DNA from: Siniperca chuatsi
Lineage: Eukaryota; Chordata; Actinopteri; Centrarchiformes; Sinipercidae
Direction: 5' to 3'
NCBI RefSeq assembly: GCF_020085105.1
Contig: NC_058043.1
Location: 8,074,667 to 8,138,666, forward strand
DNA length: 64,000 nucleotides
This document shows, piece by piece, positions 50,572 to 62,165 of the stretch (the first letter of the stretch is position 1; each line of letters starts with the position of its first letter). The notes below the pieces were generated by a model. That model did no database searches and was not told the origin of the DNA. It saw nothing but the letters and a program-made list of their open reading frames with translations. The position numbers and the translations under genes were made by a program.

Positions 50572-50805
50572 ATGGTTGGAAATCTCATGGGGCAGGTTCA
50601 GAGCAAGGTTAGCCAAATACTGGATAAATCAAAGGGGGCTTGGAAAGCCTTTTCCTTGCTGAAGGCGTTCAGCTCCAGGGTGACTGACCATGCGCAGGTG
50701 GAAGCAGAGGATTTAAGGTCTGGTCATGGGGAGAAGGAGGGTGTAGCTGTCTCCGCTGTGACCACATTCCCAGGTGTCTGTGCTGGACTTTTCAGTTTTA
50801 TTTAG
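50572..50805 (+). other. Candidate small ORF or orphan exon (77 codons)
   Basis: An ATG in strong Kozak context (aaaATGG) opens a 77-codon frame beginning MVGNLMGQVQSKVSQILDKS. It has Ser/Lys-rich helical-looking composition and no recognised domain, signal peptide or membrane segment. A possible GT donor occurs at about 50775. There is no homologue I recognise, no neighbouring exon and no clear promoter. A chance frame is at least as likely. Confidence 0.15.
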
Positions 50806-51788
50806 GATTGTACTGTGGTCTTAAAACATGTGATTAGAAGTCTACAAGCATTTTGTTTGTCTTTTTTTCAGTGTGGTTAAGTTGAAAAGACTGTGCAGTG
50901 AATTGAATAATCGCCTTTGATACAGACCACAAATATGTTTATGCAAGTTTATCTTAAATGTTTATTGGTCATCATTGCCCCTTACTGCACCTTTATTATT
51001 GAACGCCCCAAAACTTCCCTCTCCTATACCATAGAAGAGAGCAACAAGCCTGAGTGTATTTTTCCTATATGCTGTCCAAGCATTTGTAATCCCAACACAG
51101 GGGTTTGGAAAGCCAGCCTCCAATGATCCATTAAATATATTATAGGCACCCGGATCTGGAGTCCATTTGGCTTGTTGTGCAGTGATGCTGAACGCATGTA
51201 AAACCTCAGCCAGTGCAGGATTCTGTTGTTATTCACATCACATACACTTTCAGATCCTGTGACTCCCAGTTTCCTGGCAGATGGTTCACTGTGACTTTGA
51301 AGCATAATTTGGCTCTGCTGCTTATGATAAATGTGTTTCCAAAACACTTCATATCCATTTTCACTTCACATTAATTTAATATTTGTAAAATCTAGAAAAT
51401 GTTTGTCTACCACTGTCCTTTAAAAATACCATAGTTTCTGTCAGTTTTGCGGTGCTTTGCACTAATACACTCAAGACAAGTGCTATCAGAAACTGACCAT
51501 GTCAGCAGTGGACTATTAGCTGTAAGAAGGGGGTGGGGTGAAGTTTGGCGAGGTGTTATTGTAACAATGCCTTATCCACTTTCTCTGAACAACGCTGTTA
51601 GCTCCCCTCGCCAGTTTGTTGCTGGGTTCATCCATCACAGGGTAGGTAGTATGATAAAAAGGCTCAGCCCTAACCCACAGCAAGGGGCCAGCCGTGACGC
51701 CTCAGTTGACCTGTCAAACTGTAAGAGTTATTATACACTGTGGTGTTAAAGGTCAATGGGAGCAGCAAGCTCAGAGGGTGTCAGTCCT

Positions 51789-51790
<2 letters not shown>

Positions 51791-51832
<42 letters not shown>
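51791..51832 (+). repeat. (CA)n microsatellite
   Basis: About 20 pure CA units. Confidence 0.95.
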
Positions 51833-51837
<5 letters not shown>

Positions 51838-54800
51838 GATACATGTAGGAAATTAGCTGCAATCCATTAATGAATGAGTAAACTGTGTGAAACATTAGAC
51901 TCAGAGGGACATGTGAAGTATCAAATGTAGGCTACATGACAGTCTCTGTCTGCAGGAGCTATTTTATACTTTTGTCACTTTATACAGGTAGTTGTAGGCA
52001 GCAAATAGAACAAAGAAACATGGCAGAGATGATTTCGAAGCAAATTTCTTTCATTTTTCACATTTTCAGCTTGTTTAATGCTACCATGAAATATTCAATC
52101 ACTTCGGCCACAGTTCCTATTTAAAGAATACAGCTTTTGCAGGTAGATGTGTCATACATATGCATTTGGTAGATGGGGCTGTAGTTCTACAACACAAGGT
52201 CAAGCATTTCATAGTTGGGGCATAACTCTCCATAAATTCAATTCATCACTGGCTGCCATCTATATCTACACAGTCCTTTCTCCACAGTGTGCAGAGAAGC
52301 ACAGAATATCTATATGGTGATCTTTGTGGGGGAAAGGTTTTGGAGCTACACGGAAAACTTTGTCTCTGCTATCGCCTGTTGTTCATTAAGGTTTGTTTCT
52401 AGAACATCATATCATGCCAACAGATATAATTAGGAACAACACCAGATCAGAGCAATGCGGCGCATGGCACCACTAGGAGAGTGGCTCACTTGCATTCATG
52501 TGTTAAGAAAAATAATGGTCAGCTTTTGGTATGGCAGTTTGAAATTTTGAAATGAAAAGTGCAATACATACATAGTTTCAGTTACGGTGCCTACCACAAA
52601 TTTCAAAAGGAGAGAATTTGCAACTTCAGTTATGATCTTCCTGAGCTCCCATATGACATAAAAAATCCCTGTGGGTCATTCAGCTACATTGTGAAGCCAA
52701 GAGAGTTCTGTTTCACATGTGGTTTCCAGTGTTCTGCTGTTGAACACTGACAGTTAACAGGGAGAAAGTGGGAGGTAAGCGCAGAGGGACAAACAAAGCA
52801 AAGTAAAGCCTGCTTTTCAGTGAGAGCAGAAGGCAAACACTCAAAGGGGAAGGGGAAGGGTGTGGGAGGGTGAAACACAGTTCACATTGCGCGGATGGGC
52901 TCAGGATATTTATAAAGCCCACTAGGCATCACGTCAGGAGAGCTCTGCTGAAAAATGTTGTTCCCAGATGGAACGCCTCAGCCAGATTTATTTATTACAG
53001 AGCAGCTTCCTCATAGATTACGCAACAGTGTCGCAGCATGAGTGAACTCTGTGGCTTGGTGTCCATTGCCAGCAGCCTGCCTTGCTCAAGGTGAATCAGA
53101 TGTGGGTCAGATGGAGGGCACCATCCTCTCAGCGCCCTCATCTAAAGTACAGAGCAGATATCAAAAGGTTATACAACCTTTTTAACATGCCATTGCTCTC
53201 ACCATGACAAATGGAGACATGAGATGCACAGGTCATAGATTCTTACTAAACCACAGACACACTGATAAGACTGACAGGAATAAAAATAGGTGAACTATCA
53301 AGCATTTTTTCTTGGCTTATGTAAAATAGCAGACAGTTAAGATGCTCTTTTAGAGTTCTCTTGGCACAGAAGCTCTCGATCTATCACAGGACTATATTAC
53401 ACAAAAAAGGTCTCCCAAGCCCACAGCCTGCATGCAAGTCACATGACCAGAGTTGGCGGCCTCTGTGAACTACACCTGAACTTAGCTAAATGGAAACAGA
53501 CCAAACACATAGTGTGCGTCAGGATGAAAGCATCCCTCTGGAGATCTGTTACTGAGGGTTTTGAGGAGAGGATGTGGGTTATCAAGCAGTGCAGGAGAGC
53601 TGAAAAACACTTTTTTAAACGATTGAGTCAGCATGGGGCTTAGTTATATGTCTGAGCAAAAATCACACTCAAAAACCTCACATCGCAGGAGTACACTTCT
53701 CCCCTCATTCTTAGCTTTATTAAAATGGAACATTTTTGCCACAGAGGTCCAAGACATATGGGTCCCTCATTATGCTGTTTTTTAGATGATTTTCCACACG
53801 TACAGCTTTCATATCTATACTTGTGGCTGACATCAAACAGAGGTGAGAGCAATAAAAAAGGATGGCATCTGCAAGTGACTGCAAATCAAATCAGTGTGAA
53901 TTCTCTCTGGGTGTATTTTTCTTTTAAAGCTGACTACAGAAAACAGAAGTCGTAAAAAATATTTAAGCACTCTTAAGTCTGAGACATCTTTAACAAAAAC
54001 AAAAAACATCCACACACAGTTCAGGTAAACGAGGACATAGAGGGTGTGGGAGATAAAAACAGAGCAGCCGTCCTCCTACACATGACACGCTACTGAACCT
54101 AAAGATGGGTGTGTGTGTGTTTATACTGCACGTGTACGTTGTCCAAGCTATGAATACTCCAGAGAGTAAAAAGAAAGAAAGAGAAATGAACGATGGAGAG
54201 GAATAGCCAGTTTATGTTTGTACCCTTCACACAGAAGCCAGGAAGAGTAATTGCCTGCTCAACACCTCAGAGGTGAAAGGTTGGCTGGGAATGCGGGGGG
54301 TGGTCGCAAAGCCTGCTGTAATTAGCCTGCCAAAGGACAAATGAGTCTCCCACCAGATCACTGTGAGCATGTCAGATTTGGACCACTGAAGACCTTACAA
54401 GATATTATCGCAGCCTCTTGCTTGATCCTGATTACACAATAGGCTGCCCTTGAAATAAGGATGGAAATGCTTTGGGAAAAGAAGTGCTACGTACGGCTTT
54501 TGACTGATGTATCTGGTGTTCAGAGCACTTGTTTGCCGTTTTCTAACTCACACAGACAAGCTGCTATTTTTTTCATGCAGCTTCGAGTGGTAAAGCACTT
54601 TAAGTAGGTTTAATGCGCTCTTAACTCCTTCCATAAAGTATAACTAATCTAGATGGGGGCATCTGGGGCTAATTTGGTTGAAAGAAGGAATTATACATAG
54701 AGTAATGTGCAACACAGCTGCCCTCATGAGACATGACTGGGTTTGGTACATTGTAAAGCATTTCATCAAAATGATGAATACATTGCGACCTGTTTTCAAT

Positions 54801-56270
54801 TGTCACAAAGCCCTGAATAAAAGAGCTGCAATTTTGCACAATTTCTCAATTAGACAGTTCTACCGCACATGGCAAATGGACAGGCTGAAATGTATGTCTC
54901 CTGTTCGATTAGACTGGGTTTCATATAACAGAATAATCAGAAATACCCGCCCCCTTTCCTGCCACTGCTCTGCTGCCGGGCTTGGATGAGCCAGACTGGA
55001 CTGAGATTGAACTGAGCCGAGGAATTCCAACATCTGGCTTGTATCTACAGCTTACGGTCATTTGGATGCAGTTGGTGGTTTCCAGTAGATCCACAAAGAC
55101 TGAATTGTTCTGGGTTTGGGCCTTGTCTGCCTTGGACTCGGAGGGCGTGGTGCTCTGGCGCCTGACTGCCACAGCTGGGCCTGTCTGTCAAATCCTCATG
55201 TGACACACAAAACTGAGTTATCCCGAGCGTGAGAATTGGGAGAGAGATTGGGGTGGTCACCACATGACTGGAGGGGCTTCGATGAAATGTGAGAACCCAC
55301 TGTATATTATCCATAAGTCTCCACATTAATTATATATTTTAAAAAAGGCTTTGACGGGAAATTCCACTTTTCACAGCTTTTTACTACATTAGCTAAGGCA
55401 TATGAAATCATTATACAGAACTCTTTAAGGGACCAAGAGATGACAAACACTTGCCTCAGTCAACTAAACCACACTCTGGTGCCTCTCCTCCCCCACCAAG
55501 GTCCCACACTACACTGCAAGTTTGACAATTGGGTTCAACACCAGGTCAAGCTCTGGGTTTGACAATGGGCCAACCAGTCTTCAATGGGAGTAAAGCAGAC
55601 AGCTTTCCCACAAAGAGCTCAGGCACACAGAGGGGATTCTGGCTTAGTGACCTCTCCTATTTAAACCACACTGACTGAATTAAAGAAAATCTTTCTCACT
55701 GTGTTACAATGTTACTGGTGCTGTTGCTGGTGTTGTTGCTGGCCATGGACACTATCAGTTACCGTCTCAGTGGTTCACTAAATGTGTTCGCACCAAGAGG
55801 CGAACCTTTTCACTTTTCTTTCTGCATGTTTATTTTGCACGTGTCTCCCCTAGATAAACTTTGCTTGCACTGATATGAAAACAATATGTCACCGAGGACA
55901 CAGAGACAATGTATTACACTCTACTGTTTGCTCATCTGTGCGAATTCCCATTTAGCCTAGGCTAAGAAGATTGACTGTGCTTTAAACATCCTGTACGTTT
56001 CGCAAGTGCATCTGTGTTTGTTTGTTGTTGCTTTTGATCTTGTCTTTGCAAATGCGTGTGTGATGATGCATGTGAGTTTTTCTGTGTTGCTGTGTATATG
56101 CTGGTGTACGGCTGGCGAGCGCTGACTGAGGGACATGGATCTTGCACACTGAGTGTGTGAACTCTGGCTGAACCCCTGGGTGTACTGTTTCAGGCACGCT
56201 CTGACAACCTCGCCCCAATGACCCGGCTCGCGACTGCACAGTTCACAGGGAGGTCCTCTACTCACGCACA

Positions 56271-56400
56271 GCCACCCCCTCTTCCCACTCCCACCTCTCT
56301 CCCTCCCCTTCTCCCCTCATCCCCTCTCTGTTCCCTCTGCACCCTCCTTCACCTCTCTACCCTCCCTCTCCTCTCAACTTCTCTCAATCTCTCCCTTCAT
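56271..56400 (+). repeat. Polypyrimidine (C/T) tract
   Basis: About 130 bp are almost wholly C and T on the plus strand, a low-complexity tract that could adopt triplex structure. Confidence 0.85.
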
Positions 56401-56690
56401 GCTGTGTTTTTTCACAACCCCTCCTGCTTTCCCTTCTCTCTATTTCTATCACACTGTTGTCAACAAGACCGAAACTGTCTTTAAATACTAGACGCTCTAA
56501 CATCCTTATCAGGCTTGTGGAATGAGTTCTTTTTGTGGATAACGAAATGTTCCTTTACACCGAAGTGGTGGTTTTCAGGACAAGATTAATTCAGATGTGA
56601 TCTTGAGAATTTAAAGGACATAAAACACTTCTAATAATAAAAATCTTGTGTATTTGTCATCTTTTGCTTATGGCTCTGATTCAGTTCAAT

Positions 56691-56780
56691 ATCTAAGTAC
56701 ATTTACTCAACTAAGTACAATCTTGAGGTATTTTACTTGAGCATTTTACACTACTTTATACTCTTACTCCCCTACATTTC
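56691..56780 (+). mobile_element. hAT-like MITE (family M1), 5' fragment
   Basis: It matches the start of the M1 family: aagtacatttactcaa, aagtacaatcttgaggta, tttacttgagc, ctactttatact, tactcccctacatttc. It stops where copy 2 of family M2 begins. Confidence 0.6.
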
Positions 56781-56781
56781 A

Positions 56782-57126
56782 TTACATTTAGGAGGGGCTA
56801 TTGGCAGAAATGGAATATAATATTTATAGGCATGTTGTGTTTTTGTTACCCTAGAATAAGCTGTTTTTATCTACAGAGGCGTGAGTCCCCTTCCACGGAG
56901 GCCGCCATGTCGCACCGCCATGTTTCTACAGTAGCCCAGAATGGACAAACCATTCACTGGCTCTAGATTGGGCTTTTTGTGTTTTGTTTTTTTTTTTTGG
57001 TTTCGCGGCCACCGTAGTTTCTCCCACACGCTTGGAACGGGAGGGTGAGACAAGCAGTATTCAAATGGTTGCAAACTGCAGTTTCATCGCTAGATGCCAC
57101 TAAATCCTGCATACTGGGCCTTTTAA
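56782..57126 (+). mobile_element. MITE family M2, copy 2 (5' end degraded)
   Basis: It shares nearly its whole length with the copy at 60761-61135: attggcagaaatggaatata, ccatgtttctacagtagccc, tttcgcggccaccgtagttt, tattcaaatggttgcaaa and tagatgccactaaatcct. The right end is atactgggccttttaa, and the left terminal inverted repeat is lost. Confidence 0.8.
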
Positions 57127-59149
57127 GTTATTATACAGTATATTAAATCTCCTTATGCTGTGGGTCACATCACATACTGCAGTTGCAGCAAATACTTCTC
57201 CACACTGGAGTGGGACAGATGGCCAGACATAATTTAACACAAGATTCAGAATATTGCAGAACTGGTATGAAAAGTTTCCTGAGCTATTTCTATTACCAAA
57301 AAAAAAAAAAAAAAAATGCAGGCATAATGCATTATTAATCATGTGAGGATTAATCAATGCACGTCTATCAGGTGAAGTTGATCAATGCATTACTATACAT
57401 AAGAGGATGTTTTCATTAAATCTTGTCAAAACAAAAGAAAAACTGATACTTCATTAGTCATTGTGAGTGTATTGCAGTGGCTGTTATTCATCTAAAAGCA
57501 AAGAAAAGAAGTCTTGATGTCGATTTGCTCTGAATAACTTTGTTTTTATCTCAGTCAATGAGTCATGGGCAGTTTCAACATACCCGTCATTGATTTTGGT
57601 CACGTAGCCCAGGAAATATGATGATTCGGTGTGTATTTCAGGATTGTGCACATGATGACCTATGAATTACTATTCCAGGCATGTAGTCTGAAATGGCAGT
57701 TGTACAGTAGGAGGATTGAAAAGTGGAGATAGTGTGTCATTAAAAATAGCTTCAAAATAAATTGCCAGTGAAGAATGAAAACAGGCTAACTGCGGCCTGT
57801 AATTGTACGTCATCATAGCCACCTGATGTGATAGGCAATAAACAAACACTTCATAAATCTAGAAAGCATTCCGTCTCTATCAATGTGTGTCTTGTGCCGT
57901 GTCATAGGTTTTCAAATCTCTCATTGCTGATCACCCCACCAGTCATCTCATTAACTCCCAGCCAACCTCTCCATAACCCCTGGTACAGGCTTTACTCTTG
58001 ACATTATGGGAGGCACCACTTATCCACTCAAAGGACCCATGCTGTGCTGCCTGTGCAAACTGCCTGATTAGTTGGCCACCCCTGACTTGCCGCTTGGTCT
58101 GTGAGTGTCGAATGATAGATTGTATCTCATTTGTCTTTTTCAAAAGCCTTTATAAGCTTCTGCTCCATCTGTACGGTTAGCACATCCACCTGGTACTTGT
58201 GTTATTTGAAGAAGTGCTGATAGGCCATGAAGGGCTTTTATTGGTACATTTATGAAACTAGAAAAATAAACTGCGTTCAATTTCTCTTATATTACTTGAT
58301 TTCACTTTCCCTTACTGAGTATTTCCTCTGTGTGGCCACATAGTCTTGTTTTCACATTGCAGAGCTGTTTCTGTGTCCAGTGAGAATAGTAACATGAACC
58401 TTTACAAAGACACACAGGGATGAGCGCTTTAAAAACAAACCTTCATCTAACTGTCAGGAAAATATTTATTGGTGAAGGTGGCTCTCCTCACCCTCCCACC
58501 CCCAGAATGACCGCCGTTTACCCAGGGCATGCCCTCGTTCCCCACACACCCCACAGAACTCCTGCTGGAAATGGGTTTGTGTTACAGGGCCCCTGGGGAG
58601 CTTGCAGCAGGGGCTGGAGGCCGTCAAGAGCAGGCCCCTTCAGCCATGGACAGCTCCTCCGCTCTCGCAGAGTCAGCGAGGGAAAGACCTGAACTTGGAA
58701 TGACCCCACCAAGCAAAGTCCCCGATGAGTTCATCCACAGGCCAAAGCTCCGGTTCCCCTCACCCTAAAATTTTCCTGCTCTTCTCTTTTTTTTTTTTTG
58801 GACCTGTTTTTCCAACTAGACAAATACATTTTCCAGAGAAGTATCACCCGACCCCCCACCCCTTCCTGCTTTCCGTCCTCCCTTCCTCCCCCTTCAACAC
58901 ACTTCACTCCCCCAACAGCCCCATCTCATACAGAGTCACCTAGTTAACTCTTCTTACTCCTCTCACGAAGAAGAAAGGCCTTTCATGTTTATAGCCCCTT
59001 CATATGCTTCCTCCTCTTTACACCTGCAATCCTAATGTGTTGGAAGTGTGGAGAGTTGGAGTTTATTGTGCCCTTGTCATGTATGTAGGTGTTTGTGTTT
59101 CTGTGACCTACAAAAAAGGAAGAAAGACAGAAAGTCTATCACTGTAAGT

Positions 59150-59500
59150 ATACAATTAGTAAAGTTAAAAGTATTTTATTACATATATACTATTTTAAGG
59201 TGCTTGTACTTATGTGACTTTAATTACTCCCCTACATTTATTTTTTACAGTTACTAGTTTCTTTGCAGTTGTTAGATTTTTTTACAAAACATAGCATCAT
59301 CTTGAACATATGATAAAATATGATGCATTGTCATAGATTAAACTACTGAAGATTATATAATGTACTAAATGCTGCTGATATGTTTATGCTTCAGTAATAA
59401 TTGATCCATTAATTTAATAAATAATATAACACTCTAAAAATGGCCATTCTTCATAATGAGAACTTTTGGTACATTTTATTTTATGTTTTAGTACATTTTA
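59150..59500 (+). mobile_element. hAT-like MITE (family M1), degraded copy
   Basis: It carries the family blocks gtgcttgtacttatgtga, tactcccctacattta, cagttactagtttctttgcag, atagattaaactactg, and a right part with ccattcttcataatgag and gtacattttacttaaa. Confidence 0.6.
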
Positions 59501-59519
59501 CTTAAAACAACATTATCAG

Positions 59520-59850
59520 TCAGTCTTGTTTCTGGTCACCTGGTGAGCGTAAGTCCTATATTCACTCTTCTTTTAGTTCTGTTTTGGTTTCCACCAACTG
59601 CTGAGGGAAAATATCTGTCTTATTAGCTGCTTAAGCCTCCACTATGTTTACCAGTAGGTAGCGTACTGTGGGTTTATCAGACCTTAACATAACTGCCTGC
59701 TGCCGCTGGAAACAAGATTGATGAGAACAGAGTTTTCAGGCAAGAAAACCAAAACAATGAGCTAAAAGACAGTAATGAGCTTATTAGAGCTTTGGGGGAA
59801 ATTCAGAGGGTGATAATTCTTTATCACTAAGAGTGATCCCTTAATATAAC
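59520..59850 (+). repeat. Interspersed repeat family R1, copy C
   Basis: It follows the same order as copy B: ttctggtcacctgg, ctattcactcttctttta, ccaccaactgctgagg, ccactatgtttacca, gtgggttta, gctggaaa, gaaaaccaaaac, gtgataattct. It is the longest match to copy B. Confidence 0.7.
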
Positions 59851-60760
59851 ACATACTCATTTAATCCATTGATAACATAAACATATTGATTAATGCAGCT
59901 TTAAGCTAAATTTTGAACACATGGTTTGTTGTTATATTGTGGCTACTTTCACCGAGGTAAAGAATCTGAATATTTCACTATGCAAGTGAATGAGTCACCC
60001 AGTTTGAATCAATGTCACCAAGATGGATTCCTTTGCAGTTTTTGTACGTAAGAACTGAAGTCCTTTGCTTCTGACTCTGAACTCCTCACTGCTGCTCAGG
60101 CTCTAAAAGCAATGGACTTTTCCACTCAGCCTGAGCCTCTGTGAGCCCAGAGCTGAGCGGCTGGCAGAGAACCATACATCAGCACTGGCACTATAAAGGC
60201 TTAAAGACAGACAGGGCTCCAGAGGCATTGGCAAGCCTTCCCCCATGAATTTTGCATAATAAAGTCCATAATACTCAATATCCTCACCTTATTTGTCCAC
60301 CATTTATGATACCAGTGAGGGGGCCCGATGGATTTATAGGCATTAAAATGTCCCCCCAAAAATTGGATTTCTATTAAATGCTATGGTATGGAATTTTAAC
60401 AATGAAAGCTAATTTATTGGCAGGGTCTTTTCTTTTTTCCACTTGAAAATGTGGGAGAGCTTGTGTATGAACCAGAAAGTATGTTTGTATCTTGGATTCA
60501 GTATTTTTTGAGATTAATTTTAATGCATATCAGGCTGTGTTTAACAGTCAGGATCAGACCACAGCGAAGTAAACATCTTAATGAGAATGGCATCACGTTG
60601 CACATTGATCACACCGTAATTGCACACGCTCTACTTCTTTGTATCACTGCATGATGACTTTGCACCCCCATGTGGTAAAATTATATTGTTACACTTTTGT
60701 TGAGGACAGTCCCACAAAGAGGATCTAATGGTTTTCATGATAGCTGTTCTTTCTGATGAT

Positions 60761-61135
60761 TTAAAGGTCCAGTATGTAACATTTAGGAAGAGCTATTGGC
60801 AGAAATGGAATATAATATTTATAAGTATGTTTTCATTAGTGTATAATCACCTGGAAATGAGAATCATTGTGTTTTCGTTATCTTAGAATGAGCCGTTTTT
60901 ATCTATAGATGGTCCCGTTCCACGGGACCGCCATGTTTCTACAGTAGCCCAGAACAAGACAAGACAAATCAATCACTGGCTCTAGATCGGGCCTTACGTG
61001 TTTTCGTGAGTTTCGCGGCCACCGTAGTTTCTCCTACACGTTTGGAAGGGAAGGGTGAGGCAAGCGGTATTCAAATGGTTGCAAATTACAATTTCACCAC
61101 TAGATGCCACTAAATCCTACATACTGGATCTTTAA
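60761..61135 (+). mobile_element. MITE family M2, full-length copy with terminal inverted repeats
   Basis: This 375-bp element starts TTAAAGGTCCAGTATGTA and ends TACATACTGGATCTTTAA. The two ends are inverted repeats matching at 17 of 18 positions. TTAA is present at both ends, which fits either a TTAA-target (piggyBac-like) insertion or part of the repeat itself. No coding frame survives, so it is non-autonomous. A second copy lies at 56782-57126 in the same orientation. Confidence 0.85.
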
Positions 61136-61753
61136 TGTTGGTGATTTTAATTTATTATTTTATAGTATTTTTTGTAAAGCCCTTTGGGAATATCCACATT
61201 AACTTTACTTGACTCTCTGCAGCTACAGAGTTATGAAAGAGAAATGTCATTCAGTTTGAAGATCCATCATTGGTTTCAAACACAATCCATTTGTGAAGAG
61301 GAGTGACTCTTATTCAAAGACAGAAACCAAAAACTAAAAGACATGGGTCTGTGATTGAGCTGTCACCAAGATGTAAAAGATAGCACCACTCCATTAATAA
61401 TAGCTGGGAGACAGTTTTTATGGACTCATAGCATATTTGAGCTTTTATATCGAAATGAATTTTACTCTACAATTGTTTGCACCAGTGAACAGGAAAATGG
61501 ATCCTTATAGGCTGTCTTAAAGACCTTTTACTGTAGTTGCATGCTCTGACAGATACTTTTAGAATCTTTTTTCCAATCTTTATGGAGGATCTCAGTCTTA
61601 TCCCTCTGGGTTCTTACTTTAAGAACATGTTTGTTCATAATAATGAATATTTACAGATTTATGTTTGAATTAATGAGCCTTTGTTTTTGTCAATATAGTG
61701 GACACAATAAGTAATGTTAATGCACAAAAAGAAACTGCAATCTGTGTTACAGA

Positions 61754-62165
61754 TAGTGGTAGAAAAGTATTCAGATCTTTTACTTAATGTACCACAATGT
61801 AAAAATATTGCAAACTCATTATGCAGAATTGCCCATTTCAGAATAATGATAATGTTGCATTATAATTATTGACGCATTAATGTGTACATTACTTTAATGT
61901 TACAGCTGGTAAAGGTTATTATTATTTTTCTCAATATATACTGACAGGTAGCTTGTGAGGATAAATATAGTCTTATCTTTACCCATAATAATACGTCATT
62001 GATTATATTTTTATTATTAATCTGAATCTGCAAAGTAACTAGTAACTAAAGGTATCAAATGCATGTAGTGGAGTAAAAATAATTCCCTCTGAAATTTAGT
62101 AGAGCAGAGGTAAAAAGTTGCAGAAAATGGAAATACTAAATGTACTTAGTTACTTTCCACAACCA
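61754..62165 (-). mobile_element. hAT-like MITE (family M1), complete copy with 8-bp target duplication
   Basis: The element is flanked by GTTACAGA on both sides (61746-61753 and 62166-62173), a perfect 8-bp duplication as produced by hAT transposases. The termini TAGTGGTAGAAAAGT and, on the other strand, TGGTTGTGGAAAGTA are imperfect inverted repeats. Internal blocks match the copies at 35955, 56691 and 59150 on the opposite strand. There is no transposase frame. Confidence 0.8.

Noticed and set aside
54678..54989. 103-codon open frame in the gene-poor flank
   Set aside because: No recognised domain, no splice partners and unremarkable composition.
58420..58768. GC-rich overlapping frames on both strands
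   Set aside because: Frames look open because of GC content; no homology recognised.
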